From positions 111,656,701 to 111,720,700 of the forward strand of contig OX104134.1 in assembly GCA_944470555.2 (NCBI GenBank): a DNA stretch of 64,000 bases. Reading direction: 5' to 3'. The notes beneath the pieces are model-generated. The model did not search any database. It was not told the origin of the DNA and saw only the letters and a list, made by a program, of their open reading frames with translations. Source of the DNA: Heterobilharzia americana (taxonomy: Eukaryota > Platyhelminthes > Trematoda > Strigeidida > Schistosomatidae). Shown one piece after another: positions 23,301-35,200 of the stretch (position 1 is the first letter of the stretch; each line of letters opens with the position of its first letter). A program made the translations under genes and the position numbers.

Positions 23301-26204
23301 TTAGGGACGGGTAGGGAAACTCAGACTTCCGAGATGAGGTCCGCTTGACAACAGAAACCAATAGTTTTAAGCTCTAGGTGATATGGCTCAGAATAGATGT
23401 CAGTGGCGCAGATGTATCCACACATTGTCCTCATTTTAAATCTCCTCCCGAATTCAGTATTTCCTTAATTCTGATTATCTTTTACCTGTCTATCGACCGA
23501 TTTTTCTTTCTTCACCTTTCGTCTTGGTGCTTTCTCGCTCGATATGCTGATATGAAGTGCGGCAACTTGGGCAGTAATGCCTCCTCCCATGTTGAGGATA
23601 TTGATGACGTTCGGATATGTGGGCTTCCTAATACGTGTCTTTAATATATGTGAAACCGATATTCGGAAACTACTCAGCGGCTGTATTGCCGGTACAAACG
23701 TGCATAATCTTCTAAATTATATCATGTAACTTGGTTATTTTATTGTCTATTCCCCCTCTTTTTCTTGTCGCCTTTTCGCATCTTACTATTGCCGCTCGTT
23801 TGTTTTTCCTCTTACTGACTTCCAATTCAGTGTGCTAACATAGATTATTATAATTTAAACTGTCACACACCTTTACCGGACCTTACGTTTTTATCGTCTA
23901 CATATTGTGCAAATTGTGACAAGGGAAAAATGGGAGCTATGTTGTTTGTTTTTATTGGATCTTTTTCGAAATGAGTTTCAACCTATGAAGTCAATTCAGA
24001 ATGCGGGTTATGTTAAAAACCTATGAAGAGTATTTTTTCAATGGCCGTTATAAACCTCGTAGGTATCTGTATTTAACTTGTTTGTTGCTTATCATGAAAT
24101 GTCCTGAAAATCATAGTGAACCGCGAAACTACTTGCTGAAAATGCATCATTATATTTCTCAAAGAGTGTTTACAGTTATCAAAAAAGGTATAAAATGTTT
24201 AAAGGGGGTTTGTTGATGAGATTGAGACACATCTGTCTTAGTTGTTTCTTGAATATAAAAGTAAATAGGTTTCATTCTTTCGGTATTTTTTCCTCAATTA
24301 ATGTAAAACAAAACAAGGTCATTAAAACAACATTCGTTTGGAAATACAGATACCGAAATAAAATCATGTACCTAATGACTAGAATTTTCCAAAGCATCAA
24401 ATCCTAACTTGGCTTGAGTGTCTTCAAGCGAATTTCACCTCACTTTTCGACCATATAGTAATTTTCGCTTAAGCTGTCATAGGTGTGCTGCAATTTGATC
24501 GTATTAATTGTTAGTAATTATCCGACGAATTTATGTTTCATCTGTAGCATCTGTTGTTTCTTGTTCGTGATTGGAGTTACGCTTACGAATATGACTTTGG
24601 GATCGATGGTGGAAACCTGCTGCTGAATAACCGTCTTAAGGTAATTCGAAATTTATGGTATAATCATTGTTAATTTTGGGAATGCTAGTGTTTTATTAAT
24701 AATGTTTCCTACAGCAAATATTTAGAAGAATTTTGTAGGCTCGTATCTTGCAGTGTAATCACTGTCTAAGGGTTCATACTACTAGTATGACAAAAAGGCA
24801 ATTGGCCATTTCCATGTACACACCTTGAAATCTTACCTAGTGTTTGGATTATGTTACAGTCATTGACAGTGTATAGGATTGGGACCGTGAATATACCTAA
24901 GTGGTTTGCATACTACGGAGTAAATCACCAATTAATGTGATTTTTTCAAACAAATTAAAAAGGTAAAATCACATATTTAACTGTGAGCATCTGTTGACTG
25001 CCTTCTAGATCGTAAGTATTACTCTGTGTTCATCTTCAAACCTAAACTTTATCTCCCTACCTCTGGATCATGCATGATTCTACCAGCTGTCTGCATTTCC
25101 CAATTCTCAAATTCTTCCTCCATTCCAGTCATCAACTATCTGATTTTGTGCATTAGTGTTTTGAGTTACATTTTGAATTCATCCGTACCATTTATTACAT
25201 TAGTCTAGGAATTCTATGCAGCTCATTCACTGGTTTTCTGGAAGTCTTTAAGAGTTATCAGATTTAAATGTGGCGTAAATTAGGGAGCAGCAGGGCAGAT
25301 TACTGTTGAACTTTAGACCAGTGGTTTAGGTGTTTAGTCAAATTGCTTAGGCATACGTTCATAGCTTCACTACATTCTTACCCGTGGTGCCAAACTACTA
25401 CTATTTCATATAGTCAAAAGGGTATCTGAATTATCGTTAGTTCTATCGCCGTGTATGTGCAATGTGTACACTTTTTTAGTTGTATCGTATTCATCAGGTG
25501 ACTGAACTATCTGAATAAACAGTGTGACGACAGAACAAACTTAGCTACTTTGTGCACATCCGTGCAGTAGGCAGTGAGCCACACCTTTTGTGTAAGGGCT
25601 AGTGATACTACCTGTCTTTCCAAGCCTGGGTAGGTGGAGTGGGGCCCGAACCCCGTGACCCAATGGTTGATGGTTGTCCCCCCAAACCACTGAGCCAGTT
25701 GCAATAAACGATGCAATAGTGAATGAGCAGGAATGGAAAAAAGGGTTAATATATACTTGTAATTTCAGTTGGTTTACTTCCCACCTGCATCTCAAATAGC
25801 ATCAACGTAAATTTTATAGGAAACTCAAAACTTTAGGCAGCGAAATATACATTTAGCAAAAGTTTTACTGACAAGTTTGGCATGAGCAAAAAAGTGTAAA
25901 ATGACAATATCTAGCTTGTTTTTTTTTGCCAAAATGCCGTAAAATAGTTATTGGTAATTTAACTAGCAGTAGTTTTTGATGTTTAAAAGACGAAGTTTTT
26001 CTTTCTTTGCTTTCTTTACAGAAAGCATTTTCTTGAAGCCTAAAGTAAACCTTTGGTTGCCGAATAGATAGCTTATTTAGTCGGTGTTTTCCTTTTTCAA
26101 GAATGTGGGTTGTATACTTCCATTAGGTTGTTAAAATGATTTTATTCCATTGAATACATGTCCTATGCAGTTGTGATTGTGTCTGCAATGCTAGTTCATG
26201 TGCT

Positions 26205-26257
<53 letters not shown>

Positions 26258-29200
26258 CTGGCTCGAATTTCGTATTTAGTCGGATGCATGATCACTTAGT
26301 TTCATTTTCCTAATTTAAAATGCTTTCATCCATCGACCTACTTTGTTTTTAACCTCATTGAGAAAGCTCTGATTTAACCCTTCGTCTAAGTAATTCTTCA
26401 AGGAGCTCAAAGATAATCCCAAATTGGATAAGTGAGTATATCCAGTAATCGCTCTGATCATTTTAACTTTAATAAGACTTACATCCATGTATGACCTTGT
26501 TATGTCTTTGTAAGTAGACTTCAGTGGTCCAAAAGTCAAATTTCAAATCTGGCAACCGGTTGATATGAAAAGGCTCATTCTTTCTATTTCTGTCACTTTC
26601 TCTTGTAGATTGTTGAAGAGCATCATACAGAACATCAAGCTGTCCGTCGCCATATTCGCTCTTGTTTCTCCAAGTTAGATTGTTTTCTGCTGCCGCATCC
26701 TGGTCTTAAGGTTTCAACCAATCCCACTTTTGATGGACGAATTAAAGACATTGATCCTAATTTTGTTGAGAACCTTATAGTTCTGGTTCCTCATCTGTTA
26801 GCTCCCGCTAATTTAGTTGTTAAAAGGATAAATGACCAAGAAGTTACATGTCGTGGACTTTATACCTATTTTAAAGCGTATATAAAGATTTATGAGAGTG
26901 ATACTCTTCCGGAACCGCGTTCTATGTTGGAAGCAACTGCTGAGGCAAACAATTTGAATGCAATATTGACATGTCAAGAAATGTACTCGGAGGCAATGAA
27001 CAAGGTAAAAAAGAGCATTATTGTCATCGGCCTAGCATAATTTCGTTGCGTGAAAATTTTTTAATCCTTATTTTTGTGCTTCTCTGACTTCCATTTAGGC
27101 AATTCTCCGTGTGTTGTATTTTTTTGTTTCCCCACATTCTAACAAATCTCAAATGTTGTTAGTTGGTAGAACTAAGTGATTATGCAAACGCTATTTGTTT
27201 ACTGAGTGGAGTAACGCTTTGTTTGAATTAAGACCACAGCAATTACACTGCGTTGAATATTAGAGTTAAATAAATGACTTTCTGAGGCAATACTCTGTGA
27301 GATGCATTTTCAGAATTCTAATACAGGTTACTACTGCAAGGTCGATTAGGCTACTCGCCTTTTACCGAATATTGGTACGAAATTCTAACGTGTAGTATTT
27401 TTGCTTCAAAACCGCACTGTTGTTGCTTTAGAAGAGAAAGTAACCTTAATATTTCCAGTTACCTCATCGTCCAGGTATATTTAGCCATCACAAAAGCAAC
27501 TTGAGGGAAGTTACCAAATTTCATCAATATTTTTTGTTGAATAGTGTCTCTAACTGGTTATTTGTAGTATTCTCAGACAAACAAGATTTATAAACCCAAG
27601 GATTAATTTCAGTGACGTGACAGACTTTGTTCACGTTCTTTTATTATATGGGTAGTGTGGAATTTTTCAATTAAATGTAATGCATTCATTTCTCGTGATA
27701 TTTTATTTGATATTCTCGTGACTCAGAAGCCGGGTTATTTTAATACGTTTGAGTTATTGAGAAATGAGAAAAGTATTTTGGTTAATGGAGTGCATCTTCA
27801 GTTCCTTACTATGACATTTTCACACGTGTGTGCATAATCAATATTAATCCTAGTCTCAATCGGCCATAGTTGTTCTTTAGTGGTTTCGAAATTAGTTGAC
27901 TTACGGTGTGCACATTTATACGCAACAAGAGCTGAAAACAGTTTTCTACTGACAAAACTCAGCTTTTCCGCTTAGTGGTTTAAATTGTCACAGCTCCTCT
28001 AAGTGAAACAAAACAATGGGGGAGACAAAGCAGGGGAAAATGTTTATTTTCACCTATGCTGGTAAAATATAAGGCATTAGTTTATCTAAAACCTATATGC
28101 AATACAAGGGGATATTTAACGATGTACTTGTATAGCAAGTAGTCAGATGTATTCACTACGTATGAGTCTAATAAACTAACTGGTTGACCACACTGGGATG
28201 TTCAAAGTGGGTTCTATCTCTGTTGCTGTATGATGAGGAACCAAGCAGTCTGAACACTTACCTACAGTCCCAACTCGTAATCTAAGTAAGACAGTTTCAA
28301 AGGCCATATCACTAGCGTACATACTTCGTTTACTGTCCCGCCTATTTCAGTCTTGATTGATAAATGATGTTTTTAAAAGATAAAAAGTACATTTCACTTG
28401 CTAAGTGGTTTATATAATTTAGTGACCCTAATTTTTCTACGATCTTAAATCGCTAACTACACACTGACTTGTTCGTATAGCTACCCAGTTCTACTGAAGG
28501 TCAGTGATAGTGTGAATAGGTCAAAGATATCAGCTTTAACTTGCATTCATGCTGGCAAGTGCTTTTGGACTTGTAAGAGAAGGCTAGTTCGCTTGAGGTC
28601 CCAAAATACATCTCATTGATATTTGACTCCAGCCACAAACATATGCTGAAAACTTCTAAACTTTTTTGATAATCGCGTGATATATTTCATAAAATGTCAT
28701 TCCGTATATAATACTTTTTTGTATCTTTTTTCATCCTGATAACAGATTTGTGGACCCGATCGACCATACATCAATCCATCTGAACTCGATTCATTTCATT
28801 TGAAAGTGTATAAAGCTTCTATTGAAAAGTTTAACAGTATCCCCAAAATGGGTGGTGAAGCATTTTCCGCAGATCATTTGCAACGCTTGAAGGAGACATT
28901 AAAGCAACTAGGAGAAGATTATCGTTTATCTAATTCAAAGAAGAACATCTTTCATGTAGATTCACGTGTTTCTCTGTACTACTGTCCATGATTTTCTTTT
29001 CTAAATCTATACTTTTATCTTGATGGAAGTTTAGCTTGCGAATCTGGAAGCAGGTAGTAGATATGTGTTCTATAATATGCGGACCGGTTAATGGCAATTT
29101 AATCCCTTAGTAAAACTGCTCTCATTTGAATATAACTTTGAAAACTTAATGCGATTAGAAATAAGTTCGAAGGTATCCTGACCAACAATGGACTGGATGG

Positions 29201-32200
29201 TTTGAAAAAACTTGGGCACCGAGTTAGTATGATTCATTGTATAGGATGTATTTTTATTTGTGTAATCCCGGCGTAGTATATTAGAACAAATAACAAAATA
29301 AACAAATATTTTGTATTATTCCTCAACGTTTCGATCTTGCTAGGAAGATCCTTTTCATGAGTATGAATCTGACACCAAGTTTTCAGGTTAATATTCAAGT
29401 TTTGGTACAGAAAGTGGTGACCTTTACAATCATCCAATTACATAGTGATATGGAGCAAAGATTAATGTAATACAGGTGAGTGAATAAGCAACTAGGTCAG
29501 AGAGGTTTTTCCGTTGTGCGAGTAAGGTGGAACAAAAATAGGGTGGGGAAATTTTTAGTTTGTCTATGAAAAGTACAAATGGGGTTGTGAGACATCAAGG
29601 ATGAGAAAGAATAGATTACTAGTTTGGAAGGATGAATATTTGAAGATGAGACAATGTATCTTAAATAAATAATAATAATAACCATAAATGTACTTTTGAT
29701 AACACTTGAAGTATGAGTGATAACGAATACATTACACTCACACCTGTGTAAATTAAAAGATCCGATTCCTCATTCGGAACAACAAAACTGTGTCTAAAAG
29801 GTAGACTGCAGTGAATGCGATGCCATATACATTGGAGAGACATCACGTCAAATACTAACACGTCTAGCCGAACACGGTAGGAGTTCCAAAAAACCACCAA
29901 AAAATTCCTATGATCTAGAAAAACTTGAAAAAAGCTCTGCTATCGTGGCTCATGCCTTATATTCAGGTCATAAAATATCATTCGAACAGACAAAAGTTCT
30001 GCAAAAGGGTTTTCTCTCACAAAGAGCGGACCATTGCAAAAGCTTTGCACATCTGCTCATATCCTTCTTCGGTCAACAGAAAAGATGGGTTAGGCATCCC
30101 ACTAATATGGCAAACATTAATGACTCGCCTATGCAGTTATAAATAATATCTGAAGAGAAGGTAGGATTGTCTAGTCCTATTACATACACCATTTTGATAT
30201 CACTCATACTTCAAGTGTTATCAAAAGTACATTTATGGTTATTATTATTATTTATTTAAGATACATTGTCTCATCTTCAAATATTCATCCTTCCAAACTA
30301 GTAATCTATTCTTTCTCATCCTTGATGTCTCACAACCCCATTTGTACTTTTCATAGACAAACTAAAAAATTTCCCCACCCTATTTTTGTTCCACCTTACT
30401 CGCACAACGGAAAAACCTCTCTGACCTAGTTGCTTATTCACTCACCTGTATTACATTAATCTTTGCTCCATATCACTATGTAATTGGATGATTGTAAAGG
30501 TCACCACTTTCTGTACCAAAACTTGAATATTAACCTGAAAACTTGGTGTCAGATTCATACTCATGAAAAGGATCTTCCTAGCAAGATCGAAACGTTGAGG
30601 AATAATACAAAATATTTGTTTATTTTGTTATTTGTTCTAATATACTACGCCGGGATTACACAAATAAAAATACATCCTATACAATAAAACTGCTCTAAGC
30701 TATAAATTTGCAACCCAGTTTCATAAACCTAGGACTACCAGCCATGTGCACCTCAAGTACTTTGTGTTAAACGTCGAAGTATTATCAGTATTATTATTAT
30801 TATTATTATTATTATGATTATTATTATTATTATTATCCCTTGGGTTCCTAGTGGACCACAGGACTTCAGTAGCACATCTCCATTACACTCTGTTCTCTGC
30901 AATCTTTTGAACCTCGCTCCACGACTGCCCACAAGCTTTCATTTCTTCCTCAAATGATCTCCTCCATGTCACCCTCACCTGGGACGCCTAATTCGTCGTT
31001 TCCCCTTTGGATCCCACTCTACGACCCTGCCTGGTGCATGGTGTCCCCAGTCGACCTCCTCAATCTGTGCCCGATCCAATCCATCTCCACTTTCTTCTGC
31101 ATATTTGTTGGGCGATAGTTTCTTGGTTGGTTGATTGCCAGTCAGCCAGCCAGAGTTCCTTGTTGCTTATTCTTTCTGACCATCTGATCTTCAGTATCGA
31201 GTGGGTGTAGGCGGCAACTGTTGATGAATATCTGTAGTTTGTTGGAAATGCTTTTCGTGACACACCAAGTTTCTGAACCATCACATAGAAGCACTGACTT
31301 GACTGACGTTGGTGTTGAAAATGCGGATCTTGTTCGCGCTTTATGCTGAGTGCAGTAGATCTCCACAGTGATTTCAGATTAGTGAAAGCCTGTCTTGTTT
31401 TTCCTATCCTGGCTGCTGTGACATGCTCATCTGTACCGCCACCTGTATTTGAATGATGCTGTCATGCCTAGGTAGGTGAAAGAGACTACATTCTTTAGGT
31501 TCCTCCCGTTAATGGTGGTTGGTGCTTGTTGTTGTTGATGCTGTTGTTCGTTGGGTATCTTCATCACCTCTGTCTTCCCAACATTCACCTGAAGGAAGTC
31601 CCATCTTTGCTGTCTCTTCTGTCAACTTGTTGGATTTTGCCTGTAGATCTTCGAGTTTGTACGACAAGACATTAGACATAAATCATCATTGGTGAAATCC
31701 AAATGTTCTTCTGGGGTCTTTTCATCGGTCCAGCCAACGTATGCCTATCTTCTCGCTCCTCACGGTTTGCTGCATGACCCAGTCGATCACAACCAGGAAG
31801 ATCATTGGTGATAGTAGGCGGCAGCCTTGTCTTACTCCTGTCTCTTGTCTTCACTTCAAAGGTGTCACTGAGCCTTTCCATTGTGAATCACTTGGCATGT
31901 GGCGTCTTCATATAGCTGTTGAATGAGACTGATAAAGGTTTGTAGTATTCCGTAGTGTTGAAGCAACTGCCAAATTACTTCTCGTTTGACGTCGATGGAG
32001 TTGAGCTGACTGTCATTCTATACTCTGTTCTATGATGATGCATAGCGTAGCGTTGCAATTCGGTCTGCATATGATTTGTTTTTCCTGAATGCAGCCAGCT
32101 GTTCCGGTCGTAACTTTGATGCAGCGTATTGTTTAGTCTCTGCAGGATGATGTGACATAATATTTTGCTTGGGTGGGTGAGGACAGGAGCATGATTCCTT

Positions 32201-35200
32201 GCCAGTTCTTGTAAATACTTAGGTGTCCCTTCTGTGGGAGTTTGACAAGGTAACCCTTCTTCCAACCAACCTAGAAGTACCTTTCCTTCCTTCCTTGCAA
32301 AGCTTCTGCAGTAGTGGTGTGAGTGTGTCCGCTGTTGTCTCTGCGTCTGTTCACAGTGCTTCTAGAGGAATTCCATGTCGTCTTGCTGCCTTGCCGGATT
32401 CCAGCAGTTTTGTGGCGATCAGGACTCCACTTTTGCTTTTGTCAGAGGCCTGTGTTCACTGACAGTTCTATGACTGTGCTGCTGGTGGTATTTGTGGACA
32501 AGTTGCAGGTGGTGGTGGTTGTGGTCAATTCAATAGTTTTTTGAAGTGGTCAGTCCATCGTTTCCTTCGTCTCTCCTCTTTGGTGGTAACTAGGTTCCTT
32601 CACTATCTTTCATTGGTTTCATCTGCGTTGATCTCTTCGCAGACAGTAAGTAACCTAGTGTTGTCAGGTCTCTGTCTCTCCTAGCTGCAGCCTGTTCTGC
32701 TTCGCTTGCCAGTGTGTCATAGAAGTGTCTTTTATCTTTACGCACACTCTACGTCACTTCTTAGTCCAGTGTTTTGTAGGTTGTGTTCAGCTCCTCCTTT
32801 CGTTGTTCATCCCTACATTGCACTGCACTGCACTGGTTCATCTTCTGCTTCACCATCTTCCTCTCCCTCCTGTATCAGCTTCCATGTGTCCGTCAGGATC
32901 CATTCCTTGTCTTGTTTCCTCTTCCTTCCTAGTATGCTTATGCAGGTTTCTTTCCACATAGCCTTCAAAGAGTCCCAGTGTTCTTCCACACAGGTTCCTT
33001 CAGGGATGTTGCTCAATGTCTCCCATTTTGTCCTGATGACTGACTGATTGACTGACGTGAAGATGTCCTTTGTATTTTCGTCCTTCAGTTCAGTATCGAT
33101 TCTGGGTGTTGAACTTGAGCTGTAGTCTATCACCAGCTTCTTCTTTGAAGGCTTTTAGCTTGATTCGGAGGGTAGGTTCCTTGCACTAGATAGGGAGTGG
33201 TGTGAACCTATATCTGCTCCTCTTCTTGAACTGATCTTGTGTCGAGTAGGCTGACTGCATCTCCACTTTCTTGAGATTGAGATGAAGTCGATCTGATTTG
33301 TAGTGTAGTGTGTCCACCAGGTAAAATCCATGTCACTGCCTTTTGAATATCCTTGTGTTTGTACATACTGCCTCGCCTCCAATCACCAAATCGTTGAATG
33401 CGCAGAAGTCTGCAAACAGTTCTCCATTTTCGTTCATTTCACTGAGTGCTTCTCGACCCATGCACAGTTCTCTTCCTGTGTTGTCCACTGCCAGTTTGAC
33501 ATTCATGTCACTCATTAGAATTTTGATATCGCCAACTGACGTCTTGTCCAGTGTTGATTGGAGTTGTCTGTAGAATTCCTCCTTCTTCTCTTGATCTGCA
33601 CTATTTGTAGGTGCGTAGCGTAACACTGTATAATTGTGACTTCCCTTCCGTTTGAGTTGAATCTTGCTGTCATGATCCCGACTGTGGAGGAGGAGATTGG
33701 TTTCCATTGCTTGAGAGTCTTAGATGCTGTTGGGGACATCATGATAGCCACTGCATAATTTAGTGTGCTGGTAGTTGTCGTCTGGGTGACAATATCGGAG
33801 TAGATTATTGATTCTTCAGTTGACGGTTTGGAGAGTCCACTTCCATTCCATCTACTTTTGCAGATTCCAAGCTCTTCTATGCCATACCTTCTCATCTCTT
33901 TGGCAATCTCTGTTAGCACTCCAATCCTTTGGATCATGATCAACCTTTCACACTTTTTAAAATTTTTCGCATGTGTTGATTGTCCTACATCAGCTTCATT
34001 CTCTGCCAGCTCTTCGGCAGCTGATAAAGAGTCGATCTCAATTAATGGCGCTTCTGGTTTCTTAGAACTACTCTCAAAACCTCATTTCGGAGCTTTGATT
34101 GTTCGCAAACTTTATCTAACAGAACAGCGAAATTCGGCAACCAAAGCCCTGAATGTGTAACCATAGATGTGCGCATACGCATACAAGACCTAAAGTTGGT
34201 TATTCACTCAACGCCATCCAGTCAGTGTGACGTATCTACGAAATTCACCGTTCTCTTTTTTGGAGATTCCATTGTTAGTTTTCGCAGTCTTGCAGATTTA
34301 GGCATAGCTCACCTGGATCCCAGTTAAAAAATAACCTGTACGCTCCCTGACTTAGTTGTGGTTCAATAATTTAGGTAAATGTTTATCCACAACTGGGTCA
34401 CAGGCTCGAGCCTCGCCCACCCACCTAGGTTTGGGCAGCCGTCAGGTAGTGTGACTAGCCCTAACACAATAAATGTGGCTCATGGCCTATTGCACGGGTG
34501 TGCACAAGGTAGCTGAATGCACGCGTAGTGGTCAATAATTGTTGATTTGATCAACCGAAGCTTTAGCTGTCGTTTAAGAATCATACATGGTCCCTTCTGA
34601 TGACTGGTTCCAATCATTGATTGCCCCCAGTAAAGGACATAAATCCTCGAGAGAAATCTGTCTAACGAACAATACCTCAGATCATAGGTTTTATAATCAC
34701 CTGGTTAAGTGAAGCCTGGGAAAATCAGGCAGGTTCCAGGATTGGTTGTTGGTGGTTTCTTCACTAACCATCGTCTTCATCATGCCAGTATCCTTAATAC
34801 GCCTAAATAGTTGCTGAGTGTTACCCACCGATGATGTCTTCTCCACCTCTCTTGCTCTCTCCACCCACCACTGCTCGCGATCGACTCGAAGACTCTTGGT
34901 CAACTTTCATTTGAGTTGCCTTCGTTCTTCATTGTGGTCAGAGCCAACTGTAGTCAGTCTTCTCGAATCAATCACTTCGGATGACGTCGCGGAAATCCAA
35001 TCACGTTTGCTAACTAACCTTCAGGTGCAGGTCACCAACTGTCGTTACCGCTGTTTCTACAGCAGACTAAATATCACACCAGGTTTCTTCAGGATGAGCA
35101 TTGCAGTCACGTTCAGATGAATGCTTAGCTAACTCACCTGTAAATGTGTACTTGGCGTTCTCATCCACCAAACCCGAACTACTACTTAATGAGAGTGCAA

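Larger units (their letters stand above)
29236..30685 (+). mobile_element. Palindromic Penelope-like element in atlastin intron 5
   Basis: Two arms of 487 and 488 bp (29236-29722 and 30198-30685) are reverse complements of each other; I saw only a single-base insertion between them. The 475-bp centre carries a GIY-YIG endonuclease. Penelope-like elements combine an RT with a C-terminal GIY-YIG nuclease and often have inverted or tandem partial terminal copies. Here the RT is absent. The arms end in an AT-rich segment with TAATAATAATAATAACC on the inner side. An HHR-like hairpin is present in each arm. Confidence 0.75.

Noticed and set aside
33828..34160. 110-codon plus-strand open frame overlapping the end of copy A2
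   Set aside because: Its first part is antisense to the family A endonuclease; the rest is antisense to the coding-like minus-strand stretch. No domain on this strand.
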